DNA from: Paraflavitalea sp. CAU 1676
Lineage (GTDB): Bacteria; Bacteroidota; Bacteroidia; Chitinophagales; Chitinophagaceae
Reading direction: 5' to 3'
DNA length: 64,000 nt
Assembly (NCBI RefSeq): GCF_029223285.1
Contig: NZ_JARHUJ010000002.1
Location: forward strand, 620,001-684,000
Shown here: piece after piece, positions 1 to 10,100 of the stretch
How the letters are laid out: every line of letters begins with the position of its first letter
Numbering within the stretch: the first letter of the stretch is position 1
Position numbers and translations under genes: made by a program
Notes under the pieces: generated by a model
The model's input: the letters and a program-made list of their open reading frames with translations, nothing else
Told to the model about the DNA's origin: nothing
Database searches by the model: none

Positions 1-57
1 GCAGGAAAGGGCTACCACGATTGCCATTGTTATATGTCTAACTGTCTGCTTGTTCAT
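1..57 (-). CDS. Putative lipoprotein, N-terminal fragment (runs off left edge)
   Basis: An ATG on the minus strand at 55-57 opens a frame that stays open to the window edge and encodes 19 residues: a basic start (MNKQTVRH), a hydrophobic stretch (MAIVVAL) and a cysteine after Leu-Ser. This has the form of a lipoprotein signal peptide. It starts 75 bases after the stop of the SusD-like gene on the same strand. That position usually holds an accessory surface lipoprotein or a glycan-active enzyme of the uptake operon, so the fifth gene of this operon probably begins here. Nothing can be said about the mature protein. The fragment is short enough that chance cannot be excluded, but position, strand and signal-peptide character agree. 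Confidence 0.5.
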   Translation of the reverse strand, partial: MNKQTVRHITMAIVVALSC

Positions 58-132
58 TTCTATATGCGATTAAAGTTGCCCCGGCCCGACCGGCTTCCGC
101 AGCCTTGCTGTGTGCCAGGGCTATGACTTTAG

Positions 133-1530
133 TTATTTGTATCCATCGTTTTGGTCGAGGTAAATATTCGTCCTTCTGGCGTCGCTGGGGATCGGGTAGA
201 GGGTATCGGTAGTTTGCCAGTTGGGTGCTTTAAGCGGACCCAATACTGCATTCGCCCGGTTGGTACGTTTAAGATCGAACCAGCGATGGCCCCATTCAAC
301 GAACAATTCTACTTTGCGTTCCTGCTCCACAGCCAACAACAATGCTGCTTTATCAAGCGACGCATCCAGTTTTGTCAGGCCCGCACGTACCCGGATGGAA
401 TCGAGGTCGGCCCGGCCATCGGCCAGTTTATCCTGTTGTATCCGGGCTTCGGCACGGATGAGGTATTGCTCTGCCAGGCGCATCACCATGGAGTATTCGG
501 TAACAGTCGTTACGCCTGTTGCATTGGTACGTATCTTGTATTTCCAGGGGAAATACACAGTAGCTCCTGTAGTTGTTTTGCGCCAGCCGGTCCAGTTGGC
601 CAGGCGGAGGTCGCCTGCTTCGAACTTCTTAATGAGGTTGATGGTATCCAGTCTGAAGGCGGGTTGCGCAACAGCTGTGGCCGGCGTAGAGGTGAATCCT
701 TCCCAGGTATTTCTGCCGCCGGCTACGTTTACCGGCTGCAATTGCCAGATCGCTTCTTTGCTATTGGCCAGGAACACGGTATTGAGGTCTTTCAGCAAGG
801 CATACTGGCTATTGTTGAGTACAAGACCTGCTTCTGCCTCAGCCGCTGCCCATTGCTTGTTGTACAGGTAGACGCGTGCGAGCAGGCCAGTGGCTGCTGC
901 CTTGTTGGGACGTACCCTGTTGGCGCTCGGATAATTATCGGCCATCAGTTTTTTAGCTTCCAGGAGGTCTTTGATGATCTGATCATATACCAGCGTTGCC
1001 TTGGTACGGGGCATTACATTGTTAACGGTTGTATTGGTGGTAGTGATCAACGGTACATCGCCATACATGTTTACCAGGTAAAAGTGCAGGAAGGCGCGCA
1101 TGAAATAGGCTTCGCCGAGTAACTGGTCTTTTACAGATTGGGAAAGGGCCTGCGCTTGCGTCAAACCTTCTATACATGCGTTGGCATGGAAGATATAGGC
1201 ATACTGATCGCGCCACATGCTTTGCACGTACTGGCTATTGGGCAACAGGGTGTTGTTGCGAAACACATCATAGTTGGCAAATGCGGCGAGGTAATAGAGA
1301 TCATCTGCCTGCATGGCAGTAAGGTAGTTCATGAGCACATTCGCATAAAAGTAATTGAATGAGTTCATGTCACTGTATAGGCCCACCATGGCAGCGGTGG
1401 CCGTTTTATCATCTGTAAACACGAGGCCCGACACCAGTTCGTTCTTAGGCAGGGGCGTGTCTACATACTTTGTGCACGACAGCGAGCCAGCAAGGGCCAA
1501 CACTGTTATATATAGATGGATGCGTTTCAT
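133..1530 (-). CDS. SusD/RagB family nutrient-binding outer-membrane lipoprotein
   Basis: A 465-residue lipoprotein. The signal peptide ends in a Leu-Ser-Cys lipobox (Cys19), so the mature protein should be lipid-anchored on the outer membrane and act as the substrate-capturing lid of its SusC partner. The helical TPR-like SusD fold is suggested by the phrases AYFMRAFLHFYLVNMYGDVP (about residues 140-160) and EQYLIRAEARIQQ (about 350-365), and by the C-terminal ERKVELFVEWGHRWFDLKRT block, all typical of the family. It lies 19 bases downstream of the SusC gene and is clearly co-transcribed with it. The ligand cannot be read from the sequence. Family assignment is firm; specificity is unknown. 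Confidence 0.96.
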   Translation of the reverse strand: MKRIHLYITVLALAGSLSCTKYVDTPLPKNELVSGLVFTDDKTATAAMVGLYSDMNSFNYFYANVLMNYLTAMQADDLYYLAAFANYDVFRNNTLLPNSQYVQSMWRDQYAYIFHANACIEGLTQAQALSQSVKDQLLGEAYFMRAFLHFYLVNMYGDVPLITTTNTTVNNVMPRTKATLVYDQIIKDLLEAKKLMADNYPSANRVRPNKAAATGLLARVYLYNKQWAAAEAEAGLVLNNSQYALLKDLNTVFLANSKEAIWQLQPVNVAGGRNTWEGFTSTPATAVAQPAFRLDTINLIKKFEAGDLRLANWTGWRKTTTGATVYFPWKYKIRTNATGVTTVTEYSMVMRLAEQYLIRAEARIQQDKLADGRADLDSIRVRAGLTKLDASLDKAALLLAVEQERKVELFVEWGHRWFDLKRTNRANAVLGPLKAPNWQTTDTLYPIPSDARRTNIYLDQNDGYK

Positions 1531-1549
1531 TGTTTTTTCTTTGGGTTAA

Positions 1550-4500
1550 TTAAAAGGAGAATTGCAGGCCTGCGGTAATGGTCTTCATGGGCGGCATCAC
1601 GAGTCCCTGTGTTTCGGGATCAAAGCCGTCATAATTGGTGATCGTTACCAGGTTCTGTCCCAGCACATACACGCTCAGGTTGCTGATCTTGTACCGCTTC
1701 ACGAATTTGGACAGGTCGTAGCGCAGGGAAACATTCTTCAGCCTGATATACGACGCGTCGCCCCACACAGCTGATGACAGCCTGTACTGATCGTACAGCA
1801 CGTTGGAGGCGAGGGTGGTGGCTTTGGGTACCGGCGCATAATCGCCGGCCTTCTGCCAACGGTTGAGCGCGCTTTCGTCTTTGTTCTTCATGATGCCGTA
1901 TACATACGAGAGGTACCCGTAATTAACACCGGGCCCTTCCTGCTTCACGAACTGAACAAGGAAGTCGAGTTCGAAACCTTTATAGCTGAAACTATTCTGG
2001 AGACCGCCATAGTAGTCGGGCATGGTTTTACCCAACACCACATAATCAGAATTCTCCGTCAAACTGGCGGGGTTGCCGTCGATATCCTGGAAGGTGGCTT
2101 TACCGGTTTGCGGATCTACTCCGGTAGACTTGTATCCTTTCATGATCGTCAATGATTTCCCGATCACGTAGTTATTGGTATACGCAGAAGATTCGAAGTT
2201 GTCGAATTCCTTGAGCTCGTTCTTGTTGACGGTGATGTTGAAGGAGGTCTTCCAACGGAAACTCCTGTTGTCGATATTGGTGGTGGTGAGGTCAAATTCC
2301 CAACCGGAGTTCAATACGGTGGCGGGGAAGTTGGCTACCAGCGATTCCCAACCTGTTTGCGGACTTACTGCATATTCGACCAATTGGTTCGTCGATATAT
2401 TGCGGTAATAGTTGGTGTTCAACAATACGCGGTTCTTCCAAAAACCGAGTTCCAGGGCAGCTTCCAGTTTGCGGTTCTCTTCCCAATGATAGTTGTCGTT
2501 GAACAAGCGCGACACCGACAATCCGGCTATACCATCGTAGGGATAGGCAGTAGAGGTCCAGCTATCGAGGTATTGGTAGTCACCCACCAGGTCGTTGCCG
2601 GTAGTGCCATAGCTGCTGCGCAGCTTACCAAACGTAAGGATGTCGGTAGATGGGAAGAAGGATTCGTTGGTGAATACCCAGGCTGCACCAATGGCGCCGA
2701 AATTACCAAAGCGCTTACCGGGGCCGAAGCGGGTAGACCCATCGCGGCGGGCAGTGGCGTTGAGGATATAACGCTCGTCATAGTTATAAGTAACCCTTCC
2801 GAAAAAGGCGTTGTACCGGTAGAAGCGATAGGTTGAAGGCCGGGCGGTGAGTTTGCCGGCTGCTTTGATGTCTTCCAGCAGGGCATCGCTTGAGAAGTTT
2901 TCGCCCGTTACCCCAGTGCCTTCGCGGATACTCTCCTGCCAGGTGGCGCCTGCCATGACCGACAGGTTGCCTTGGCCAATGGCACGGCGGTAGTCTACCT
3001 GCGGCTCCACGATATAGGAGTTGGTGCTGGCATCGCCAAAATAGGTCATGCTACCGGTTGACGTGGTGGGGTTAAAGGTGGCGTTGGGATATACCTGTAA
3101 TTGATCGAGGGTAGTGCGGGTGTAGCCCAGGTTTACTTTAGCATCCAGACCGGGTATAATGGTATACCGGATGTTAGCATTGCTCACCAGGTTATTGGTA
3201 CGGTTATTTGACCTTCTCAATAAGTATGCAGCTGGGTTCTGTTCGTTCAGGAACCAGTAATACTTTCCATTGGCATCGTACAAAGGATAGTTGGGCGCCA
3301 GGTTGTAGAAGGAGGTAAGATCGCTGGCCAGTGAATTATCGCGGGTGTTGGTATAGTTGACCGAGGCGCTTACATTGAATTTTCCATCGAACGCAGTATG
3401 ATCCACATTGAAGTGTACACCACCACGTTTCCAGGCCAGGTCGTTGGGGAGTACGGTGGTTTCGCGGCGATAGGATCCACTGAGGAGGAAACGGGTTTTG
3501 TCGTTGCCACCCGATACGGAGCCCTGCACATCGGTAATGCCGGCAGTGTGGCCCATCATATAGTCCTGCCAATCGGTTGTTTTGTTTTGATCCCAGGTTA
3601 CGAGATCGGGGGCCGTGGTAGCGTCGTAGGTTTTACCATCGTTGGCAAAGGCTTGCTTGCGCATAGCGATGTATTCGGGCGTGGACAGCATATTGAGCTT
3701 GTTGACCACTTTGCTACCACCAGCGTAGGCGTTAAAATTGAAGCGGGTGGTGCCTGCTTTTCCCTTTTTGGTGGTAATGAGGATGACCCCGTTGGCGCCT
3801 CTAGATCCATAGATAGCAGTAGCGTCTGCATCCTTCAGGACGTCAATCCGTTCAATATCGGCCGTGTTGATGGACGACAGGGGGCTTTGGTTGCCATTGG
3901 CTGTGGTGAACTGGTTGAGTGGCTCGGAGAAGAAGGGGACACCATCGATGATATAGAGTGGTTCATTGCCACCGCCGATGGAGTTTTGACCGCGCAACAT
4001 TACTTTAAAGCTGGAGCCAGGGAGACCGTTGGAGGAGGCTACAAAGAAACCGGATACGCGGCCCTGCAGGGCTGCCAGTGGATCGCTCACGGGCTGTGAT
4101 ACCAGGTCCCTGCTTTTTACGGTTGACACGCTTCCGGTATTGCTACGGCGGATGGCAGTTCCGTAACCAATCACTACCGACTCATCGAGCTCGCTGTTGG
4201 CGGGGGTGAGTTGGACGTTGATGGTGGCGGAGTTGGCTACTTTCACTTCCTGTAACTGGAAACCGACGTAGGAGAATACAAGTATTTGACCTGGATCAGC
4301 GTGTAGTTTATACACACCTGCTGCATTGGTTGCAGTACCATTAGTTGATCCTTTGATATTGATGCTTACGCCGGGTAATGGAACGCCGGAAGGATCGGTG
4401 ACGGTACCGGTAATCTCCTGGCGAACGGGTGCGGCAGCACTAAGGGGAATGGGTATTATTGATGCTGGCTGTGCCCGGCTGATGATGATTGTTTTTCCTT

Positions 4501-4879
4501 CAATAGCATAGTCCAGGGGTTTGCCGTTCAATATGTTCCTGAGAAAACTCTCGAGGGGCTGATTGACCGCCTGAACGCTGATGGGCGCCATTCCCTGCAC
4601 CTGCTTATAGTCATAGAATACAACGAAGCCGGTTTGCTTCTTGATGGCAGTAAAGACCTTTTCCAGCGAAGCCTCGCGGGCGGTATAGGTAATGGTTTGG
4701 GCGGTGGTTTTGGCACTCACCTGCAACATGGTAACAGTTAATAAGAGAACAGTCAGCTTCATCACTAACAGCATTTGTTGGTTGACCACAGACCCGGGCA
4801 AAAATCTCCTGCCGGGCCCCTGATCGAAAAGAGCCTTTAATTGCATACTTTCGTAGTGTTTTGGTTTAACAATAAACAT
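1550..4879 (-). CDS. SusC/RagA family TonB-linked outer-membrane transporter with STN domain
   Basis: A TonB-dependent outer-membrane channel of 1109 residues that imports the ligand captured by the adjacent SusD. In order: signal sequence (about residues 37-60), a secretin/TonB N-terminal (STN) domain (about 62-135) that talks to the FecR anti-sigma factor, a carboxypeptidase-regulatory-like beta domain (about 155-235; VTDPSGVPLPGVSI), the plug (about 245-360; PLYIIDGVPF, DATAIYGSRGANGVILITTKKG), and a beta-barrel ending in aromatic Phe. The long N-terminus before the signal sequence is unusual. An in-frame ATG at 4846 (MQLKALF) is an alternative start, and both leave the signal intact. The STN domain and the upstream sigma/FecR pair indicate trans-envelope induction by the substrate. 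Confidence 0.97.
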   Translation of the reverse strand: MFIVKPKHYESMQLKALFDQGPGRRFLPGSVVNQQMLLVMKLTVLLLTVTMLQVSAKTTAQTITYTAREASLEKVFTAIKKQTGFVVFYDYKQVQGMAPISVQAVNQPLESFLRNILNGKPLDYAIEGKTIIISRAQPASIIPIPLSAAAPVRQEITGTVTDPSGVPLPGVSINIKGSTNGTATNAAGVYKLHADPGQILVFSYVGFQLQEVKVANSATINVQLTPANSELDESVVIGYGTAIRRSNTGSVSTVKSRDLVSQPVSDPLAALQGRVSGFFVASSNGLPGSSFKVMLRGQNSIGGGNEPLYIIDGVPFFSEPLNQFTTANGNQSPLSSINTADIERIDVLKDADATAIYGSRGANGVILITTKKGKAGTTRFNFNAYAGGSKVVNKLNMLSTPEYIAMRKQAFANDGKTYDATTAPDLVTWDQNKTTDWQDYMMGHTAGITDVQGSVSGGNDKTRFLLSGSYRRETTVLPNDLAWKRGGVHFNVDHTAFDGKFNVSASVNYTNTRDNSLASDLTSFYNLAPNYPLYDANGKYYWFLNEQNPAAYLLRRSNNRTNNLVSNANIRYTIIPGLDAKVNLGYTRTTLDQLQVYPNATFNPTTSTGSMTYFGDASTNSYIVEPQVDYRRAIGQGNLSVMAGATWQESIREGTGVTGENFSSDALLEDIKAAGKLTARPSTYRFYRYNAFFGRVTYNYDERYILNATARRDGSTRFGPGKRFGNFGAIGAAWVFTNESFFPSTDILTFGKLRSSYGTTGNDLVGDYQYLDSWTSTAYPYDGIAGLSVSRLFNDNYHWEENRKLEAALELGFWKNRVLLNTNYYRNISTNQLVEYAVSPQTGWESLVANFPATVLNSGWEFDLTTTNIDNRSFRWKTSFNITVNKNELKEFDNFESSAYTNNYVIGKSLTIMKGYKSTGVDPQTGKATFQDIDGNPASLTENSDYVVLGKTMPDYYGGLQNSFSYKGFELDFLVQFVKQEGPGVNYGYLSYVYGIMKNKDESALNRWQKAGDYAPVPKATTLASNVLYDQYRLSSAVWGDASYIRLKNVSLRYDLSKFVKRYKISNLSVYVLGQNLVTITNYDGFDPETQGLVMPPMKTITAGLQFSF

Positions 4880-4886
4880 CCTTACA

Positions 4887-4902
4887 TCCCGATTCTTCGG
4901 GA
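4887..4902. repeat. Short TCCCGA...TCGGGA inverted repeat
   Basis: A 6-bp inverted repeat (TCCCGA, loop TTCT, TCGGGA) just upstream of the SusC start. The same TCCCGA/TCGGGA arms recur in the direct repeats near 23.8 kb, so it may belong to a dispersed intergenic repeat family of this genome rather than be a specific regulatory site. Confidence 0.35.
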
Positions 4903-4958
4903 CATTGTTTAACCCGCCTTTCTTTGGTGTTACAGCGGGCTGTTAACCGGAACGATCC

Positions 4959-4993
4959 CCGGAAAGTGCCGCGAACACTTTCCGGTTTTTTTT
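4959..4993 (+). terminator. Strong hairpin with T-tract between fecR and susC, reading on the plus strand
   Basis: A perfect 10-bp stem (CCGGAAAGTG, seven-base loop, CACTTTCCGG) is followed on the plus strand by eight T residues. That is the form of an intrinsic terminator for plus-strand transcription, yet the flanking genes (FecR and SusC) are both on the minus strand. On the minus strand the stem is preceded by an A-run and lacks a U-tract. It could block antisense transcription into the sigma/FecR genes, or act as an mRNA-stabilising or attenuating structure in the operon. The remainder of 4880-5124 holds only smaller inverted repeats (CCGGTAAT at 4996-5003 with ATTACCGG at 5044-5051). 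Confidence 0.55.
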
Positions 4994-5124
4994 ATCCGGT
5001 AATTCGTTTCCATACCGATGGTATGAGGCTGTATGTTCCGGAGATTACCGGAACAGCAATGTTGATGTGCTTTCTTAGGATAGATCCTTTGTTCTATTGT
5101 GAGGTGCGGACGAGGTTCAATGGC

Positions 5125-6330
5125 TTAGTGTACGATCAACTTTTTATCTTCTATCGAGCATTCAATGCCCATTCGTTTCAATATCTTAATGACCTGCGAC
5201 AATTGCAGGTTGCGTTCTATTTCGCCCCCGAATAAGCGGTCGGGTACCGGTCCGCGGTACTGCACTTCCACATCGTACCAGCGCGCCAGTTGCCGCATGA
5301 CGGTGGGCAGGTCGGCTTTTTGAAAGTTAAACAGACCATTCTTCCAGGCAACTACCTGGTCTACGTCTACCTGTTGAATGCGGATAGCACCGGATGCCTG
5401 TTGACCTGCTGATGCTATCATGGCCTGCTCGCCGGGTTGCAGTATCTTTTCCTGCGCGAGCGTTTTTCCTGCTGTTGCCTGAGCCCTTACCCTCACTTTC
5501 CCTTCGAGCAAGGTTGTTTTGATGGAAGGCTCATCGGCATAGGCGTTAATATTAAAATGTGTTCCCAGCACTTCTACTGCCATGCTGCCGGTTTCCACGA
5601 TAAAAGGCATTTTATGCGTTGCGGTTAACAGGGTGGCGACTTCGAAATAGGCTTCTCCTTTCATAGTAACCTTTCTTTCGTTACCGGTAAAGGCAACGGG
5701 GTAGGTAAGGGAGCTACCGGCGTTGAGCCATACCCTGGTACCATCGGGTAATACTACCTGGAACTGGCGGCCCCTGGGGGTACTGATGGTATTGGTGGCC
5801 GTGAGGGACGGTGTTTCTTTGGAAGCCTGCTGGTAATTAAGTTGTCCATCGTGCAGCAACACCTGTGTGTTGCCCTGGGTGGCTACGGTTCCCTGACCGG
5901 CACTGTCCAACACGAGTTGGGATCCGTCGGCAAGGGTGAGGATGGCGCCAGATTTACCAGGGGCGGCATCATAAACGGGAAATGATGGCCGCCCCTTGAC
6001 GGTAATCGCATTATTATGCTGTTGGAGGGAAAACCAGGTAATGGCGCCGGTGAGCAGCAGGAATACGGCGGCTGCGGCCCAGCGGTTACGTCGAAGCCAG
6101 TTCAGGCGTACTACCCGCTGTTGAGGCTGCGAGATACGCTGCCGCAATTGCTGCAGGATGATCTCCTTTTCGCCGGGTGCTGCGTTGCCGGTTGTTTCTT
6201 GCAATAGCTCATCGATCTTATGCGGCAGGGGGCTATCGTTTTCCCTGATCAAATGCAGGAATTCGGCGAGTTCTGCTTCTGTAAGCAGTCCTTCCCGGTA
6301 GCCCTTCCATAATGTTTCAAATCTATTCAT
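5125..6330 (-). CDS. FecR family anti-sigma factor
   Basis: A 401-residue inner-membrane anti-sigma factor. It has a cytoplasmic N-terminal helical region (about 1-80), one membrane helix (about 84-102), the periplasmic FecR domain (about 115-320; STPRGRQFQVVLPDGTRVWLNAGSSL, GEAYFEVA, VLGTHFNINAY), and a C-terminal DUF4974-like region (about 330-401; LFNFQKADLPTVMRQLARWYDVEV). In this family the periplasmic part contacts the STN domain of a TonB-linked receptor and relays substrate occupancy to the cognate sigma factor. Here those partners are the sigma gene 65 bases upstream and the SusC gene downstream. The order sigma > FecR > SusC > SusD is the canonical arrangement. Confidence 0.96.
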   Translation of the reverse strand: MNRFETLWKGYREGLLTEAELAEFLHLIRENDSPLPHKIDELLQETTGNAAPGEKEIILQQLRQRISQPQQRVVRLNWLRRNRWAAAAVFLLLTGAITWFSLQQHNNAITVKGRPSFPVYDAAPGKSGAILTLADGSQLVLDSAGQGTVATQGNTQVLLHDGQLNYQQASKETPSLTATNTISTPRGRQFQVVLPDGTRVWLNAGSSLTYPVAFTGNERKVTMKGEAYFEVATLLTATHKMPFIVETGSMAVEVLGTHFNINAYADEPSIKTTLLEGKVRVRAQATAGKTLAQEKILQPGEQAMIASAGQQASGAIRIQQVDVDQVVAWKNGLFNFQKADLPTVMRQLARWYDVEVQYRGPVPDRLFGGEIERNLQLSQVIKILKRMGIECSIEDKKLIVH

Positions 6331-6395
6331 ACGATGTGCTGTTGGTAAAGACGGGGTTTATGAGGGCTGGTATGACAAGCTGGAAAAATATTTTT

Positions 6396-6992
6396 TTACT
6401 GCCATATTTCCAGCAGGGTCATGATGAGCAAAATGCCCTGCGCATGGGTGAGCAGGTATTCGCGAATGGCAGTCAGGGCGCGCGACATATGGGTTTTCAC
6501 GGTGTTCTTAGACACCTGCAGGTGTTGGGCGATCTCATCCTGCGTCCAGCCACTTTCGCGGGTCAGCAGGTATACCTGGCGTTGTTGTTCGGGCAGTTGA
6601 GCGATGGCTTTGTGCACGAGCGTCTGCGATTCCTGGTAGAGCAGGCGTTGATCGGCCCCGAGGGGACTTTCTGTGAACCAGGTTTGAAGGTGTGTGGCGA
6701 ACGGTTGTTCGTTCAGTTTCTTGCGGAGCTCGTCGTAGATATGGTTGCGGGCAACGATAAACAGAAAGCCGGTAAAATTGTCTTTGTGGGGCAGTTCTTC
6801 GCGCACGAGCCAGAGCTTGAGGAAGATCTCCTGCACCATATCCCGGGCGATTTCGCGCGATTTGGTGAGGGTAAAGGCTACTTCATAGATGCCCTGCCAG
6901 TAATAGTCGAAGAGTTGTTCAAAGGCCGCCCCATCGCCGCCTGCAATGCGCGATAACAATTCTTTTTCATTATGTAATGGGTTGATAGGCAC
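6396..6992 (-). CDS. ECF RNA polymerase sigma-70 factor (Bacteroidota SusCD-linked type)
   Basis: A 198-residue extracytoplasmic-function sigma factor. Region 2 (about residues 25-90) carries the DMVQEIFLKLW segment, and region 4 (about 120-180) carries LPEQQRQVYLLTRESGWTQDEIA followed by a KNTVKTHMSRAL recognition helix. It is the first gene of the minus-strand operon with FecR, SusC and SusD and is expected to drive transcription of that locus when FecR releases it. The upstream 195-bp region is shared with the divergent secreted-protein gene. The minus strand there contains TATCTTTA, one mismatch from the TAnnTTTG -7 element, but I see no matching -33 box. Confidence 0.95.
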   Translation of the reverse strand: MPINPLHNEKELLSRIAGGDGAAFEQLFDYYWQGIYEVAFTLTKSREIARDMVQEIFLKLWLVREELPHKDNFTGFLFIVARNHIYDELRKKLNEQPFATHLQTWFTESPLGADQRLLYQESQTLVHKAIAQLPEQQRQVYLLTRESGWTQDEIAQHLQVSKNTVKTHMSRALTAIREYLLTHAQGILLIMTLLEIWQ

Positions 6993-7187
6993 GGGTTACT
7001 GTCCTGCAATTGAAAATTAAGGCTTGATGAATATATGTTCCAGGACAGGTTTAGGCTAAACGGTAAAGATACATAAAAGCAGGGTTTTTATCCGTGCAAT
7101 AGGGCAGGGTAGGCAAAAGCACCAAAAAATGATTATCTTGATCCGGTTTCGTATATAGCTAACTGTTCCATAACCCACACCCTCAAC

Positions 7188-10100
7188 GTGAAACAGCTCC
7201 GCATTAACCAGGCAACTGCCGCTTTATCCGGCGCCCTTATTATTATTCTATTTACGTGGTTTGGCCTGAAGGGTCAACGATACTTTCCGCAGGCATCCCT
7301 GACAGCAACCACTGCGCCATCACTGACAGATCCCGATATGACGGCGACTGTGTTGCCACAGATAGATCCCGCTATTGATGCGGAGATTTTGCCGCCGGGT
7401 ACAGCTCCTGTTATTACCTCTTTTTCGCCCTTGTCGGCTCATGTTGGAAGCACTGTGACCATTGCAGGCAGCGGGTTTGACGCGGTGCCGGAAAGCAATG
7501 TGGTGTATTTTGGTGCGGTGCGTGCCGTTGTTCAGTCTGCCTCTACCAGCTCTCTGGTGGTAACCGTGCCGGCGGGCGCCAGCTATGCACCGATAAGAGT
7601 TACGAGCTTTCAATTGAATGCCTGGTCGGCCCAACCCTTTGTGGTTACGTTTGCCGGCGGCGGCAGCATCCATGCAGCTTCCTTTACAGAGAAGATTGCG
7701 CTGAACCTTGCACCGGCTATTCCGCTCCATATTACACAAGGCGATATCGATGGCGATGGTAAAACCGACCTGGTGGTAACGAAGGCGGTGCTGGGATCGG
7801 CAGCCGATAGCGGTTTCCTGGTATTCAGGAATACCAGCACCACCACCACGGTTTCATTCGCGAACCCTGTTGCCTATTCCATGCGCCAATGCCGCGCTAC
7901 TGCCATGGAGGATGTGGATGGTGATGGGGTGCCCGATGTAGTGGCGGTGGGCGGCGATTCGATCTATCTATACAAGAACAATTCAACAGCCGGCAATATT
8001 TCGATTAGCCTACAACACCGCAAGGTGAGTTATGCCGCCCTGCTGGATGTGGCGTTGCGCGATATGGATGGGGATGGTAAAACCGATGTGATCGTTCATA
8101 AAATAGGGGCGGAGGAATTTGACTACTCTTTTGTCTTTGCTTATCCTAATACCAGCACTGCCGGTACGATCAGTTTTAGCAATTTTACCAATTCCAGTTC
8201 CCTATCGGGGCAGAGCCGCTTTTTACAGGTGGCAGAACTTAATAATGATGGCAAGCCTGATATGCTGGCAAATGCGATCATCCGCAATAAAAGCACGAAA
8301 GGAAATATATCGCTGTACGACCCGGTAGGGTTGAGTCTGCCCTGGCATGCTGCTGCTGCCACCGGTGATATCGATCAGGATGGATTGATCGACCTGGTGT
8401 ACATCGACAGCATTGCGCACAAAGTGAGTGTTGCACGCAATGTGTCTTCGGGCGGCACTATCAGCTTTGCCGCACCTGTAGAGCTCATCGCTACAGCGTC
8501 GCCCGATGGGGTGGCCATCAATGATCTCGATGGCGATGGCAAAGCCGAGATCATCCTGGCGTTGAGCAACTATAACTATGGCGTATTTAAGAATATCAGT
8601 ACGGCTGGTTCGCCGGCATTCTTACCCATGCAGGCCTTTAAGGCTGGCAACTATCGTGGGCGGCGGCTGGTGGTAGCTTCAGATATCAATGGAGACGGGA
8701 AAGCAGATGTAGTGACGGGCTCTGCTGAAGGCAGGTCTGTAAACGTATTTATCAATGAGGTAAAGGCTGCTCCTGTTATCTATGGTTTTACCCCGACGAT
8801 TGGTGAAGCCGGTACTGAAGTGACGATCAGCGGCGCCAATTTCGATGGCAGTACGGGCGTGAGCTTTGGCGGGGTGGCTGCGGCTTCTTACCAGGTTGTT
8901 TCTTCTTCGACGATAAAAGCCACTATAGGAACAGGTGCTACCGGTGCCGTGGTCGTGACCAACGCGCAGGGCGCTGGTGAACTGGGCGGCTTTGTATTTG
9001 GACTGCCTCCCCGGATAAGCTCCATCGCTCCCTTGCAAGGCCCCATTGGCGCTACGGTTACCATTACGGGCGATCATTTCAGTCCGGTGGCTGCAAGCAA
9101 TATTGTTTATTTCGGAGGCGTGAAAGCGAAGGTGAATAGCGCGACCGCCAATGCTATACAAGTAACTGTACCGGTAGGGGCAGGCTATCGTCCGCTTTCT
9201 GTTACTACCAATGGCAGAACAGCCAGTTCGACCCAGGTCTTTACGGTGACCTTTCCCGGCGCCACCGACACTTTTTCGCGTGCATCGCTCGCGGGGCCCT
9301 GGGAAAAAAATGTCGCCAGCACCTATGAAATGACCGATATGGATGGCGATGGTTTACCCGATATGGTGGGCACCTTGTCTTTTTATGCAGGGCAGGGCGT
9401 AAGTATTTTGAGGAATATGAGTGTGCCTGGCAATTTTGCGTTTGGCAACGCCCATATATTTCCCACTGCGGCGCTGAACCGGGTGATAACGGCCGACCTG
9501 GATGGAGATGGGCTTCAGGATGCGATTACCACAGGTTCTTCCAATATTTCGGTGCTGCGCAATACCAGTACACCCGGCAATTTTGTATTGAGTGCCCCTA
9601 CCTATTATAAGACCGGACATTTTGCTACCCGGCCGTGGAATGTACGGGTGGAGGATGTAGATGGCGATGGAAAACCGGATGTGATCGTGGCCAATGACAT
9701 CAGCCGAACCGTTGCGATCCTGAAGAATATCAGTACAGAAAATGCCATTGCACTTGCGGAGCCGGTAGAGTTCGTTACGCCTGCCTATCCCGATGATGTT
9801 GAGTTCGGTGACCTGGACGGCGATGGTAAGCCCGAAATGGTCGTAGCCTCGCCCAGCTATAGGTATGAAATATATGTTTTCCTGAATACCGGAAAGCCGG
9901 GTACGATCGCTTTTGCGCCGTATAAGGCCATTCCGATCGGTTCTGCCGGTATAGACGTTTCAGTAGCTGATATGGATAACGACCAGAAAAACGATATCCT
10001 GGTGGAGGGGAGTCTGGCGATGTCCGTGCTGGCCAATCAAAGCACGGCAGGTAATCTCTCGTTTACACGCTTGAATTTCCCGGCAGAGAATTACGGGAAT

